From an uncultured Bacteroidales bacterium (GTDB lineage Bacteria; Bacteroidota; Bacteroidia; Bacteroidales; UBA932): a DNA stretch of 64,000 nucleotides. Positions 1-6,716 of the stretch are shown piece after piece. The notes under the pieces were generated by a model. It was not told where the DNA came from, did no database searches, and saw only the letters and a program-made list of their open reading frames with translations. The stretch covers positions 62,001-126,000 of the forward strand of contig CAMJHF010000004.1 in assembly GCA_946405435.1 (NCBI GenBank), read 5' to 3'. Positions within the stretch are counted from its first letter, which is position 1. Each line of letters begins with the position of its first letter. A program made the position numbers and the translations under genes.

Positions 1-180
1 GGCCCTATATGCGTGCCGGATAAAGAGTATCTTGAGGCCGTTCTGAATCCGGACTACGGCGGGGGCAACCTTTACTTCTGCGCCAGCAAGAACCTGGACG
101 GTACACATGTGTTCGCGAAGACGCTTGAAGGGCATAACCGTAATGCCAAAGCCTTTCAAGACGCATTAGATAAAAAATAA
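1..180 (+). CDS. mltG: Endolytic murein transglycosylase MltG, C-terminal end (5' truncated)
   Basis: This is the last 59 residues of a protein that enters from the left edge, in frame from base 1 to the TAA at 178-180. The segment has GPICVP, then AVLNPDYGGGNLYFCAS, then DGTHVFAKTLEGHNRNA. This is the conserved C-terminal end of the YceG/MltG family (the G-P-I-x-x-P and EHN-like elements). MltG is an inner-membrane lytic transglycosylase that cuts nascent peptidoglycan and limits glycan length. The catalytic glutamate lies upstream of the window and cannot be checked. Family assignment rests on this short tail only, but the motif is distinctive. Confidence 0.85.
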   Translation, partial: GPICVPDKEYLEAVLNPDYGGGNLYFCASKNLDGTHVFAKTLEGHNRNAKAFQDALDKK

Positions 181-188
181 AAGTTTTA

Positions 189-218
189 TTGAATATTAAT
201 AATTAATTTATATATTTG
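189..218 (+). promoter_or_regulatory. Bacteroidota-type promoter of the M16 peptidase gene
   Basis: TTG at 189-191 and TATATTTG at 211-218 are separated by 19 bases, matching the Bacteroides -33 (TTTG) and -7 (TAnnTTTG) elements. The predicted start of transcription is about 15-18 bases before the ATG at 241. It lies just after the mltG stop, so the peptidase probably has its own transcript. Confidence 0.65.
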
Positions 219-240
219 CAAAAATTATTATCGTAAACCG

Positions 241-3060
241 ATGAAGAAAGTTTTGATTTTCCTTGCGGCTCTCATTGGTGCCGCCATTGTGGGGAACGCG
301 CAGACACCCCTTCCCAACGACCCTGCCGTCAAGGTGGGCAAGCTGGACAACGGTCTGACTTACTACATCCGTCACAACGACAAGCCGGCCCAGCGCGCCG
401 AGTTTTACCTGGCCACCCATGTAGGTGCAATCCAGGAAACTCCCGATCAGGACGGTCTTGCCCACTTCCTTGAGCACATGTGCTTCAACGGTCTCAAGAA
501 CCTTCCCGGCAAACAGATGCTGGAGTATCTCCAGAGCATAGGTGCGGAGTTCGGCCGCAACATCAACGCCTCCACCGGTGTCGAGTCCACCCAGTACATG
601 CTTAACAATATTCCTGTCACCCGCGAGGGTATCATCGACACATGCCTTCTCGTCATGCATGATTATTCCCACTTTGTGCTTTGTGAGCAGGAAGAGATCG
701 ACAGCGAAAGGGGAGTCATCCTCGAGGAACGCCGCACCCGCCGCAACGCCCAGTGGCGTATCTACGAGCAGGCCAAGCAGTATATGTACAAGGGAACCAA
801 GTATGCCGATTGCACCATCATCGGCAGTCAGGAGAACCTCGAGACATTCAAGCGCGAGAGCCTCGTCAACTTCTATCAGACTTGGTATCGTCCGGACAAT
901 CAGGCACTTATAGTCGTTGGCGACATCGATCCCGATCAGATTCTCGCCAAGATTACGACCCTCTTCGCCGACATCCCTGCACCTGTGGATCCCAAGCAGA
1001 AGGACGTTATAAAGATTCCCGACAATGTGGAGCCCATCGTGGGTATCGTGACCGACCCGGAGATGCCCAACAGCGACATTGAAATCCTGTGGAAGAGCGA
1101 GCCCCTGCCTCGCGAATACAACAATACGGACGTTGCTTTCGTGACCGAACTGCTCAAGGATATCATCTCATCCGTCATGTACGAGCGCTTCCAGGACATT
1201 ACTGCCAAGCCTGACGCACCTTTCCTCTCCGGATCCCTTGGAATAGGCCAGATTTGCGAGACCTGCGAGGTTGTGTTCGGCGACGTTGCCTTCAAGGACG
1301 GACAGTTCGAGCCCGCCCTCAGGGCCTTCTACACCGAGGTAGAGAAGATGAAGCGTTTCGGATTCTCCGACGCCGAGGTGCAGCGCGCCAAGGACGATAT
1401 TCTCAGCAGCTACGAGAAGAGGGCAGAGGGTGCCGACAGCCGTAAGAACCCCGAGTTCATCCAGCCCCTTATCGGCAACTTCTTCAACAATACTCCTTAC
1501 ATGGAGCCCGCTACGGCCGCCCAGCTGGTGAAGATGCTCTTCCAGCAGATTCCCGCTTCCGCCATCAATCAGATGCTGCCCCAGCTGATTACCGACGAGA
1601 ACATGGTGATCATCTACAACGGTCCCCAGAAAGAAGGACTTGTCAATCCTACCGAGGCCCAGCTGCTGGACATCATCTCCTCTGTCAAGGCTTCCGAGAT
1701 TCAGGCCAACGCCGAAGAGCAGATCGACAGCGATTTCGTGGATCCTTCCAAGCTCAAGGGTGCCAAGGTCAAGAAGAGCGCCCAGCTGATCAAGGGCTTT
1801 GGCGAGTGGACCCTTGCCAATGGAGTGAAGGTTGCCTACCTGCCTACCGAGTTCAAGAAGGACCAGGTGCTCTTCCGCCTCGTCATGGACGGAGGCCAGT
1901 CGCTCATTCCAACCGAGGATCTTAAGTCCTTCGAGGGCAACGTATGGTCTTTGTTCCTGCGCAACAGCGGCGTGTCCAAGTACGGCTCCACCGCAGTCAG
2001 CAAGATGCTCGCCGGCAAGCAAGTAAGCGTGAGCCCCTACATCTCCGACATCACCCACGGAGTGAGCGGCACCTGCCAGCCCAAGGATCTGGAGACCGCC
2101 CTTCAGCTCATGTACCTGTATGTGACCGACGCCCGTTTCGACGCCGATGAGTACAATGTGGGCAAGCAGCAGATCGAGGCCGTTCTGCCCAATCTTCTGC
2201 AGACTCCAAACTTCAAGTTCAACCAGGAGATCCAGAAGACCATCTACGGCGGCAACCCCCGCAACGTAGTCCTCGACGAGGATGTCCTCAAGGCCGCAGA
2301 CGTCAAGGTGGTCGAACGCAACTACCGCAAGCTTTTCGCCAGCGCCAAGGGCGCCAAGCTCTACATAGTGGGCAATATCGATCCAGAGACCCTGAAGCCT
2401 CTGGTGGAGAAGTATGCCGGCTCGCTGCCCAAGAAGGGCAAGGCCCTCAAATGGAAAGACACCGGTGAGCGTCTCGTTCAGGGACAGGTGGAGAATGCTT
2501 TCAAGGTGGACATGCAGACCCCCAAGACCACTGTGTTCCAGCTCTACAACAGCTACGGCGTCAAGTACAGCGTGGCCGAGAAAGTCAATCTGGCTGCAGC
2601 CCAGAACATACTGGACATGATTTACACCGATACCCTTCGTGAGTCCGAGGGCGGCACCTATGGCGCATCATCGTCTATGAACATCAGGAAGTATCCTGTG
2701 GACGAGGCCATGATCCAGGTCTACTTCGATACCAATCCTACTGCCGCCGACAAGCTGCGCGAACTTGCCAAATCCGAGCTCCGCAAGCTTGCTGAGCAGG
2801 GTCCTACCGAGGAGCAGATGACCCGCGTCAAGGAGAACTTCAAGAAGAACGTTCCCGAAAGCCGTATCCAGAACAACTACTGGATGGACGAGATCAACTA
2901 CTACTACAGGCAGGGCGGCATTGATTACGACGCCGAATACGAGGCCGCAGTCAACGCTCTGAGCGCCGAGGGCATCCGCTCCGCCGTCGCCTCCATCCTT
3001 GCCTCCGGCAACCTCACCGAAATCGTGATGGCTCCGGACAAGGCTGCCGAGAGGGAGTAG
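241..3060 (+). CDS. M16 (pitrilysin) family zinc metallopeptidase, exported
   Basis: A 939-residue protein with a signal peptide at about residues 1-20 (MKKVLIFLAALIGAAIVGNA). The inverted zinc motif HxxEH is present as H75-F-L-E78-H79. The usual downstream glutamate is in the segment EEIDSERGVILEERR. The length fits the two-half M16 architecture: an active N-terminal peptidase half and a second, inactive M16 half (about residues 520-930) which lacks HxxEH. M16 enzymes of this kind degrade peptides in the periplasm; the substrate cannot be read from sequence. The gene has its own promoter at 189-218 and ends in a strong terminator at 3076-3118, so it looks monocistronic. The ATG at 241 is chosen because it starts the signal peptide directly. 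Confidence 0.93.
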   Translation: MKKVLIFLAALIGAAIVGNAQTPLPNDPAVKVGKLDNGLTYYIRHNDKPAQRAEFYLATHVGAIQETPDQDGLAHFLEHMCFNGLKNLPGKQMLEYLQSIGAEFGRNINASTGVESTQYMLNNIPVTREGIIDTCLLVMHDYSHFVLCEQEEIDSERGVILEERRTRRNAQWRIYEQAKQYMYKGTKYADCTIIGSQENLETFKRESLVNFYQTWYRPDNQALIVVGDIDPDQILAKITTLFADIPAPVDPKQKDVIKIPDNVEPIVGIVTDPEMPNSDIEILWKSEPLPREYNNTDVAFVTELLKDIISSVMYERFQDITAKPDAPFLSGSLGIGQICETCEVVFGDVAFKDGQFEPALRAFYTEVEKMKRFGFSDAEVQRAKDDILSSYEKRAEGADSRKNPEFIQPLIGNFFNNTPYMEPATAAQLVKMLFQQIPASAINQMLPQLITDENMVIIYNGPQKEGLVNPTEAQLLDIISSVKASEIQANAEEQIDSDFVDPSKLKGAKVKKSAQLIKGFGEWTLANGVKVAYLPTEFKKDQVLFRLVMDGGQSLIPTEDLKSFEGNVWSLFLRNSGVSKYGSTAVSKMLAGKQVSVSPYISDITHGVSGTCQPKDLETALQLMYLYVTDARFDADEYNVGKQQIEAVLPNLLQTPNFKFNQEIQKTIYGGNPRNVVLDEDVLKAADVKVVERNYRKLFASAKGAKLYIVGNIDPETLKPLVEKYAGSLPKKGKALKWKDTGERLVQGQVENAFKVDMQTPKTTVFQLYNSYGVKYSVAEKVNLAAAQNILDMIYTDTLRESEGGTYGASSSMNIRKYPVDEAMIQVYFDTNPTAADKLRELAKSELRKLAEQGPTEEQMTRVKENFKKNVPESRIQNNYWMDEINYYYRQGGIDYDAEYEAAVNALSAEGIRSAVASILASGNLTEIVMAPDKAAERE

Positions 3061-3075
3061 ATTCATTCTTTTTTA

Positions 3076-3118
3076 GATTCCGTCAGAATTATATTGTGAA
3101 TTCTGACGGAATCTTTTT
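3076..3118 (+). terminator. Rho-independent terminator after the M16 peptidase
   Basis: A perfect 15-base stem (3076-3090 pairing with 3099-3113), an 8-base loop and a run of five T at 3114-3118. It starts 15 bases after the peptidase stop. Confidence 0.9.
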
Positions 3119-3132
3119 ATACCATACGCAGT

Positions 3133-3242
3133 GTACAAGGTCGATTTTTTTGCCTTCGACCTTGTACGCTGTTTCTGCCCTGTAATGGTGTCCAATGCTT
3201 ATCTTGCGTACAAGGTCATGCCGCTGAAATCCGACCTTGTAC
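3133..3242. repeat. Two inverted pairs of a 10-base word (GTACAAGGTC)
   Basis: GTACAAGGTC occurs at 3133-3142 and 3208-3217, and its complement GACCTTGTAC at 3158-3167 and 3233-3242. Each direct copy is followed 15 bases later by its complement, so two hairpins of the same stem and spacing lie 75 bases apart. The first stem extends by two bases (GTACAAGGTCGA / TCGACCTTGTAC). The DNA between copies is unrelated. The function is unknown; a small palindromic repeat element or recombination remnant is possible. Confidence 0.7.
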
Positions 3243-3468
3243 ACTCAAGGCGATGCTCGCCCGTTGTCCTCACACATGCTCTAAATGAGAGACCTGCGCC
3301 ACTTACCATAGAAACAAACTCAAATAATTCAATGATATTCAAGACGTGGTTAGCTGCGAAAAGCTCCGGGAACCTTCAAACAGGAATGGTGCGTTTTTTA
3401 TAATCTCCTGATTCCCAACACCTTGCTAAACTTCCCGGGGGATTCTTCCCCTGGTATCCACTGGTAAG

Positions 3469-3662
3469 CTACTGGAGGACAGTGCTTTACAAAAAACGCT
3501 ATACAAAAGCTACGACGCCAACGGAAACGTGACCTTCGACCCCCTTTGCGGGGGAATTATGATTGGTCACATAGAAGGAAGTTTGAAATTGCGGATGAAG
3601 AAATCAAATGGTATGGTCCGAATGATTCGAAGGGGGCCTTCCCCAAAGCACGTTATGATTGA
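3469..3662 (+). pseudogene. RHS/YD-repeat protein relic, frame-shifted
   Basis: From 3469 one frame reads LLEDSALQKTLYKSYDANGN followed by VTFDPL. YDANGN-VT-FD is the core of the RHS/YD repeat as found in Bacteroidota. From about 3555 a different frame reads NYDWSHRRKFEIADEE and then IKWYGPNDSKGAFPKARYD before a TGA at 3660-3662. This has the look of a genuine protein C-terminus. The two pieces are in different frames with no start codon in reach, so this is read as the decayed end of an RHS-family polymorphic-toxin-like gene. The first piece is well supported by motif. Joining the second piece to it is inference. Confidence 0.55.
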
Positions 3663-3680
3663 TTTTGGGTATTATATGCA

Positions 3681-4088
3681 TTAAATTAGAGCTGAATTCC
3701 GTCCTCTGTAGGCAGTACCTTTGATATGAAGGATGACCGGTTTGTCGAGGCCTGAGAGATAGACAGTAAGGGCTTTATCGAAAGGATAAGGCCCTTCGTC
3801 GTTTGAATAGGTCACCTCGATTGTGCCCTTGGCGCCGGGAGCGATGTCGGTGCGGGTCCATTTGACGGAGGTGCAGCCGCAGGTTGTGATGACGGCGAAT
3901 ATGTTCAGCGTCTCCTTGCCGATGTTGGTAACTTCAAAAGTGCAGCTCACCGCTCCGTCTTTGGTATTGATTTTGCCAAAGTCGTGGACGGTGCGGTCGA
4001 AGCGGGCGAGGCCGCCGAAATCCTTCTGGGCAGCCGCAGGAAGCGCTGCCAGCAGGCACAGACTTAGAATGACGATGAACTTTTTCAT
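3681..4088 (-). CDS. DUF1573 family exported protein
   Basis: A 135-residue protein starting at the ATG at 4088 (MKKFIVILSLCLLAALPAAAQ, a clean signal peptide). A longer reading to 4139 would add 17 non-signal residues. The body (FDRTVHDFGKI..., VTNIGKETLNI, TTCGCTSVKW, then DIAPGAKGTIEVTY) is the DUF1573 immunoglobulin-like domain. This domain is very common in Bacteroidota exported proteins and related to ASPM/SPD-2/Hydin folds. The TTCGCT element, which is conserved in the family, is intact. A minus-strand -7 box (TAACTTTG, 4101-4094) lies just upstream. It is divergent from the ferredoxin gene. The molecular role of the family is unknown; a periplasmic structural or binding role is likely. 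Confidence 0.87.
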   Translation of the reverse strand: MKKFIVILSLCLLAALPAAAQKDFGGLARFDRTVHDFGKINTKDGAVSCTFEVTNIGKETLNIFAVITTCGCTSVKWTRTDIAPGAKGTIEVTYSNDEGPYPFDKALTVYLSGLDKPVILHIKGTAYRGRNSALI

Positions 4089-4121
4089 GGCTGCAAAGTT
4101 AAAAATAAAATCGTTCAGCAC

Positions 4122-4152
4122 TTGATTATTCAAATACAATACCGTAAATTTG
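4122..4152 (+). promoter_or_regulatory. Promoter of the ferredoxin-esterase pair
   Basis: TTG at 4122-4124, 20 bases, then TAAATTTG at 4145-4152: a near-ideal Bacteroides -33/-7 pair. It lies 24 bases before the ferredoxin ATG and overlaps the upstream region of the divergent DUF1573 gene. Confidence 0.7.
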
Positions 4153-4176
4153 CGAGAATTTAAAAGAATCAGAATT

Positions 4177-4350
4177 ATGGCTTACAAAATTTCAGCAGAC
4201 ACCTGCGTAGCATGCGGCACCTGCCAGGGCGAATGTCCTACCGGCGCCATTCAGGAAGGTGATGTATACACCATCGATCCTAATGTTTGTATAGACTGCG
4301 GCACTTGTGCCGATGCATGCCCGATGGGCGCAATCGCTCCGGGAGAATAA
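4177..4350 (+). CDS. 2x[4Fe-4S] ferredoxin
   Basis: A 57-residue protein with two classical CxxCxxCxxxC(P) clusters: C10, C13, C16, C20-P and C38, C41, C44, C48-P. It is a bacterial clostridial-type ferredoxin, a soluble low-potential electron carrier in the cytoplasm. The ATG at 4177 (MAYKISADTCVACG) is the typical start. An upstream ATG at 4150 would lie at the promoter and is not used. The stop at 4350 is followed after one base by the esterase ATG, so the two may be co-transcribed, although they have no obvious shared function. Confidence 0.96.
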   Translation: MAYKISADTCVACGTCQGECPTGAIQEGDVYTIDPNVCIDCGTCADACPMGAIAPGE

Positions 4351-4351
4351 A

Positions 4352-5290
4352 ATGCGTAAATTGATTGCAGGGGCCTTCGCGGCCCTTTTTTCTTGCTGCC
4401 TGCTGGCGCAGAACATAAAGCCCAACTATACACTGAAACTGTATCCTGAAGGACAGACCGTCGACAAGGGGATAGTGGAGAACGGTGTGGCCGTAACCCT
4501 CGGTCCTTGCGATGACAACGGACTTCGCGGCCCTGTGGAAATGAGCGGAGACGGCAACATGGGCAATATCAACGATCCATACATTGATGTTTATCTGCCC
4601 AAGAAGGGGAACGGACAGATGCTCGTATGCTGCCCCGGCGGCGGCTACAAGTACTGCTCGTCGTACAACGAGGGCACTCGCGTGGCCGCATGGTGCCTTA
4701 AGCAGGGAATAGCCTGCTGCGTGGTGCTGTATCGTATGCCCAACCACCATTGCAAAGTGCCTCTGACAGACGTCCAGAACGCATTCCGCTACTGCCGTGC
4801 GCATCAGGCCGAATGGGGCGTGAAGCAGATTGGCGTGATAGGATTCTCTGCAGGCGGCCACCTTGCCGCCAGCGCCTCAACTCTGTGGGTGGATGCAGCG
4901 ACAAGGCCCGATTTCAGCGTGCTCGTTTACCCTGTGATAACCCTCGAACAGGATGTCACCCACAAGGGGACGCGTTCCAACCTCACGGACAACAAGATCG
5001 ACCTGGTGGAGTATTATTCGCTTGAAAACCAGGTGAATGCCTCTACACCGCAGACGCTCCTCCTGTTGTGCCAGGACGATAAAGTAGTACCTCCCGAGAA
5101 CAGTCTTCGCTATTACTTCAAGATGGTCAAGTGCAAGGTGCCCGGCGAACTCCACATCTTTACCGACGGCGGCCACGGCTGGGGATTCACCACTCCCGAG
5201 TACGGCAAGGACAAACTTACTCCCGGCCAGCGCGCCGACTTCTTCAAGATCCTTTCCCGCTGGCTAGAAGACCGCAGGGCCGAGATGTAG
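4352..5290 (+). CDS. Exported alpha/beta-hydrolase (esterase/xylan-esterase-like)
   Basis: A 312-residue protein with signal peptide MRKLIAGAFAALFSCCLLAQ. The alpha/beta-hydrolase core includes an oxyanion-hole glycine run (CCPGGGYKYCS), the nucleophile elbow GFSAGG with S166, an acid region CQDDKVVP and the catalytic histidine in DGGHGWGF. This pattern fits the BD-FAE/acetyl-esterase-like group often found with carbohydrate-degrading genes. The substrate is not determinable. The start is set at 4352, one base after the ferredoxin stop, because this gives the signal peptide. Transcription ends at the hairpin at 5309-5361, converging on the LacI-type regulator. Confidence 0.88.
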   Translation: MRKLIAGAFAALFSCCLLAQNIKPNYTLKLYPEGQTVDKGIVENGVAVTLGPCDDNGLRGPVEMSGDGNMGNINDPYIDVYLPKKGNGQMLVCCPGGGYKYCSSYNEGTRVAAWCLKQGIACCVVLYRMPNHHCKVPLTDVQNAFRYCRAHQAEWGVKQIGVIGFSAGGHLAASASTLWVDAATRPDFSVLVYPVITLEQDVTHKGTRSNLTDNKIDLVEYYSLENQVNASTPQTLLLLCQDDKVVPPENSLRYYFKMVKCKVPGELHIFTDGGHGWGFTTPEYGKDKLTPGQRADFFKILSRWLEDRRAEM

Positions 5291-5308
5291 GCTGCGGCCA
5301 TTGATTTA

Positions 5309-5361
5309 GAACATCCGTCCTCATTAGAGTCGCTTTCTGAGGACGGATGTTCTGCTTTTTT
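5309..5361. terminator. Strong hairpin terminator after the esterase
   Basis: A 15-base perfect stem (5309-5323 with 5338-5352) around a 14-base loop, followed by TGCTTTTTT. It acts in the plus direction; the opposite strand lacks an equally clear T run. Confidence 0.85.
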
Positions 5362-5391
5362 GTCCCGTGGCGTGGGTTTTTGCCGCCAGCA

Positions 5392-5522
5392 GGACAGGAT
5401 CTGCCGTTTTTTGTCCCCGGGACGCTGTTTTTCGTTCTTTCGGGACAGGATCTGCCATTTTTTGTCCCGGGGGAACTGTTTTTCGTTCTTTCGGGACAGG
5501 ATCTGCCGTTTTTTGCCCGGGA
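5392..5522. repeat. Tandem 51-base repeat, hairpin-forming
   Basis: The word GGACAGGATCTGCC recurs at 5392, 5443 and 5494, exactly 51 bases apart, each time followed by a T run and a GTCC- or GCCC-type word. CGGGACA and TGTCCCG lie on either side, so each unit can form a hairpin ending in T-rich sequence. The copies differ at scattered positions. The array sits between two convergent genes. It can be read open in all three plus-strand frames, but the peptides (repeats of RICRFL or QDLPFFV type) look like a by-product of the 51 (=3x17) period. Confidence 0.75.
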
Positions 5523-5544
5523 AGAACACTTCCGGAAGACTGGC

Positions 5545-6552
5545 TCAGAGGCGGCCGACGGATTCTCCCTGGATGATGGTAGGGGAGAGGCGGAGCTGCG
5601 AAACCCCTGTGGATACGCCGTCAATGCGGTCAAAGAGGATTTTGGTGGCCAGAAGGGCCATGTCCTCCACCGGCTGGCTTACACGGGTGATAGGCGGCTC
5701 CATGTAATCCATGTAGGCGTAGTTGTCGAATGACACGAGAGAAATGTCCTCAGGGATGTGCAGATGCGCTTCCTTGAGGGCTTTCAGTACACCCAGGGTG
5801 ATGTTGTTCGAGAGAGCGAATACAGCTGTGGGCCTGTCCTTTCGCGAAAGGAGCAGTTTGGCCTCGAGGTATCCGTTCTGGATTGAGAATTCGTTGCCTG
5901 CCACAATAGCTTCGCCGCCAAGGCCGGCTTCTTCCAACGCGTCGCGATAGCCCCGCACCCTTTCGTTGTTGGGGGCTGATGTGCGAACGCCCTGTATGCA
6001 TGCTATGCGCTTGTGCCCTGATTTTATCAGCAGCCGTGCGGCGTCATAGCCACCTTTGTAATTGTTTGTACTTACATAGGGAAGTGCAGATTCTTCGTAG
6101 TAGCGGTCTATCAGCATAACCGGCACCAGGTCGTGGTTTATCTGCTCGACTTTTCTTGAATCCTGGCCGCAAGGGACGGCTAGTATGCCTTCGACCTGGC
6201 GCGAAAGCATCAGGGAGAAACCGTCGGAGAAGTTTCTTTCGTCTTCCATGGTGTCAATTACCAGAGTGGTGTAGCCGCGCCTGTGTACTTCGGACACGAT
6301 GACGCTGGACATCTCGGCGAAATACGGGTTGGCGAGCGAGGGGGTGAGCAGTCCGATAGTTTTTGTCTGGCGCTTGCGCAAACTTTGCGCAACCAGGCTC
6401 GGAACGTAGTTGCAACGCTCTGCTTCGGCCCGGATTCGGGCCTCTGTCGTCTTGGAAATGCGATATTTCTCAGCGTTTCCGCTCAAAACCCTGGAGACTG
6501 TGGTCACTGATACACCAACGCGTTCAGCTATCGTGGAGAGGCTTTCTTTCAT
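5545..6552 (-). CDS. LacI family transcriptional regulator
   Basis: A 335-residue protein. The N-terminal LacI HTH occupies about residues 5-26 (LSTIAERVGVSVTTVSRVLS), followed by the hinge helix (VPSLVAQSLRKRQTKTIGLL). A periplasmic-binding-protein-like ligand domain follows to the end (SLANPYFAEMSS, PVMLIDRYYEES, IACIQGVRTSA, FALSNNITLGVLKAL, SLVSFDNYAYMDYMEPPITR). It is divergent from the first SusC gene, with a 164-base shared control region holding matching candidate operators at 6569-6585 and 6665-6680. It is therefore likely to repress both itself and the surface-utilisation operon. The effector is unknown; ribose or a nucleoside product would fit the genes. Most Bacteroides polysaccharide loci use hybrid two-component or ECF systems, so LacI control is a useful clue to a monosaccharide-type signal. 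Confidence 0.93.
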   Translation of the reverse strand: MKESLSTIAERVGVSVTTVSRVLSGNAEKYRISKTTEARIRAEAERCNYVPSLVAQSLRKRQTKTIGLLTPSLANPYFAEMSSVIVSEVHRRGYTTLVIDTMEDERNFSDGFSLMLSRQVEGILAVPCGQDSRKVEQINHDLVPVMLIDRYYEESALPYVSTNNYKGGYDAARLLIKSGHKRIACIQGVRTSAPNNERVRGYRDALEEAGLGGEAIVAGNEFSIQNGYLEAKLLLSRKDRPTAVFALSNNITLGVLKALKEAHLHIPEDISLVSFDNYAYMDYMEPPITRVSQPVEDMALLATKILFDRIDGVSTGVSQLRLSPTIIQGESVGRL

Positions 6553-6568
6553 GATTCGTACATTTTAA

Positions 6569-6615
6569 TGCGCAACCTTTGTGCAAAAATATTGAATATT
6601 TTCTGTGATTTCAAA
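6569..6615 (-). promoter_or_regulatory. Promoter and candidate self-operator of the LacI-type regulator
   Basis: On the minus strand, TTTG (6615-6612), 20 bases, then TATTTTTG (6591-6584) form a textbook Bacteroides promoter. Directly downstream, at 6569-6585, is TGCGCAA-CCT-TTGTGCA, an imperfect palindrome (6 of 7 pairs). Its half-sites GCNCAA/TTGNGC are also found at the divergent SusC promoter. Confidence 0.6.
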
Positions 6616-6649
6616 TAAAATAATTGTTTATCACCAAAGTGTTTTTAAT

Positions 6650-6680
6650 TAATTTTGAAAAAACGCTCAAACGATTGTGC
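6650..6680 (+). promoter_or_regulatory. SusC promoter -7 box with candidate LacI operator
   Basis: TAATTTTG at 6650-6657 fits the -7 element; the best upstream partner is ATTG at 6623-6626, with a slightly long spacing. Seven bases downstream is GCTCAAACGATTGTGC (6665-6680), a palindrome with a central CG (6 of 8 pairs match), typical of LacI family operators. The site would cover the transcription start, as expected for repression. Confidence 0.55.
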
Positions 6681-6716
6681 AAAATTTATTAATAATCACT
6701 AATTCGACTAATCATA

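Larger units (their letters stand above)
3119..3680. other. Gene-poor gap with inverted repeats and a degraded RHS fragment
   Basis: No intact gene is convincing here. The only longer open frame (3131-3403, GTG start) has no recognisable motif and spans inverted repeats, so it is not called. The gap holds the GTACAAGGTC/GACCTTGTAC repeats at 3133-3242 and an RHS-like relic at 3469-3662. The stretch 3245-3465 shows nothing further that can be named. Confidence 0.55.

Noticed and set aside
3131..3403. 90-residue frame starting with GTG after the M16 terminator
   Set aside because: Runs through the inverted repeats, has no recognisable motif and no plausible promoter or start.
5347..5733. Repeat-bearing plus-strand frames with QDLPFFV or RICRFL-type repeats
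   Set aside because: All three frames stay open because the repeat period is a multiple of three; none has a start signal and they run into the antisense of the LacI gene.
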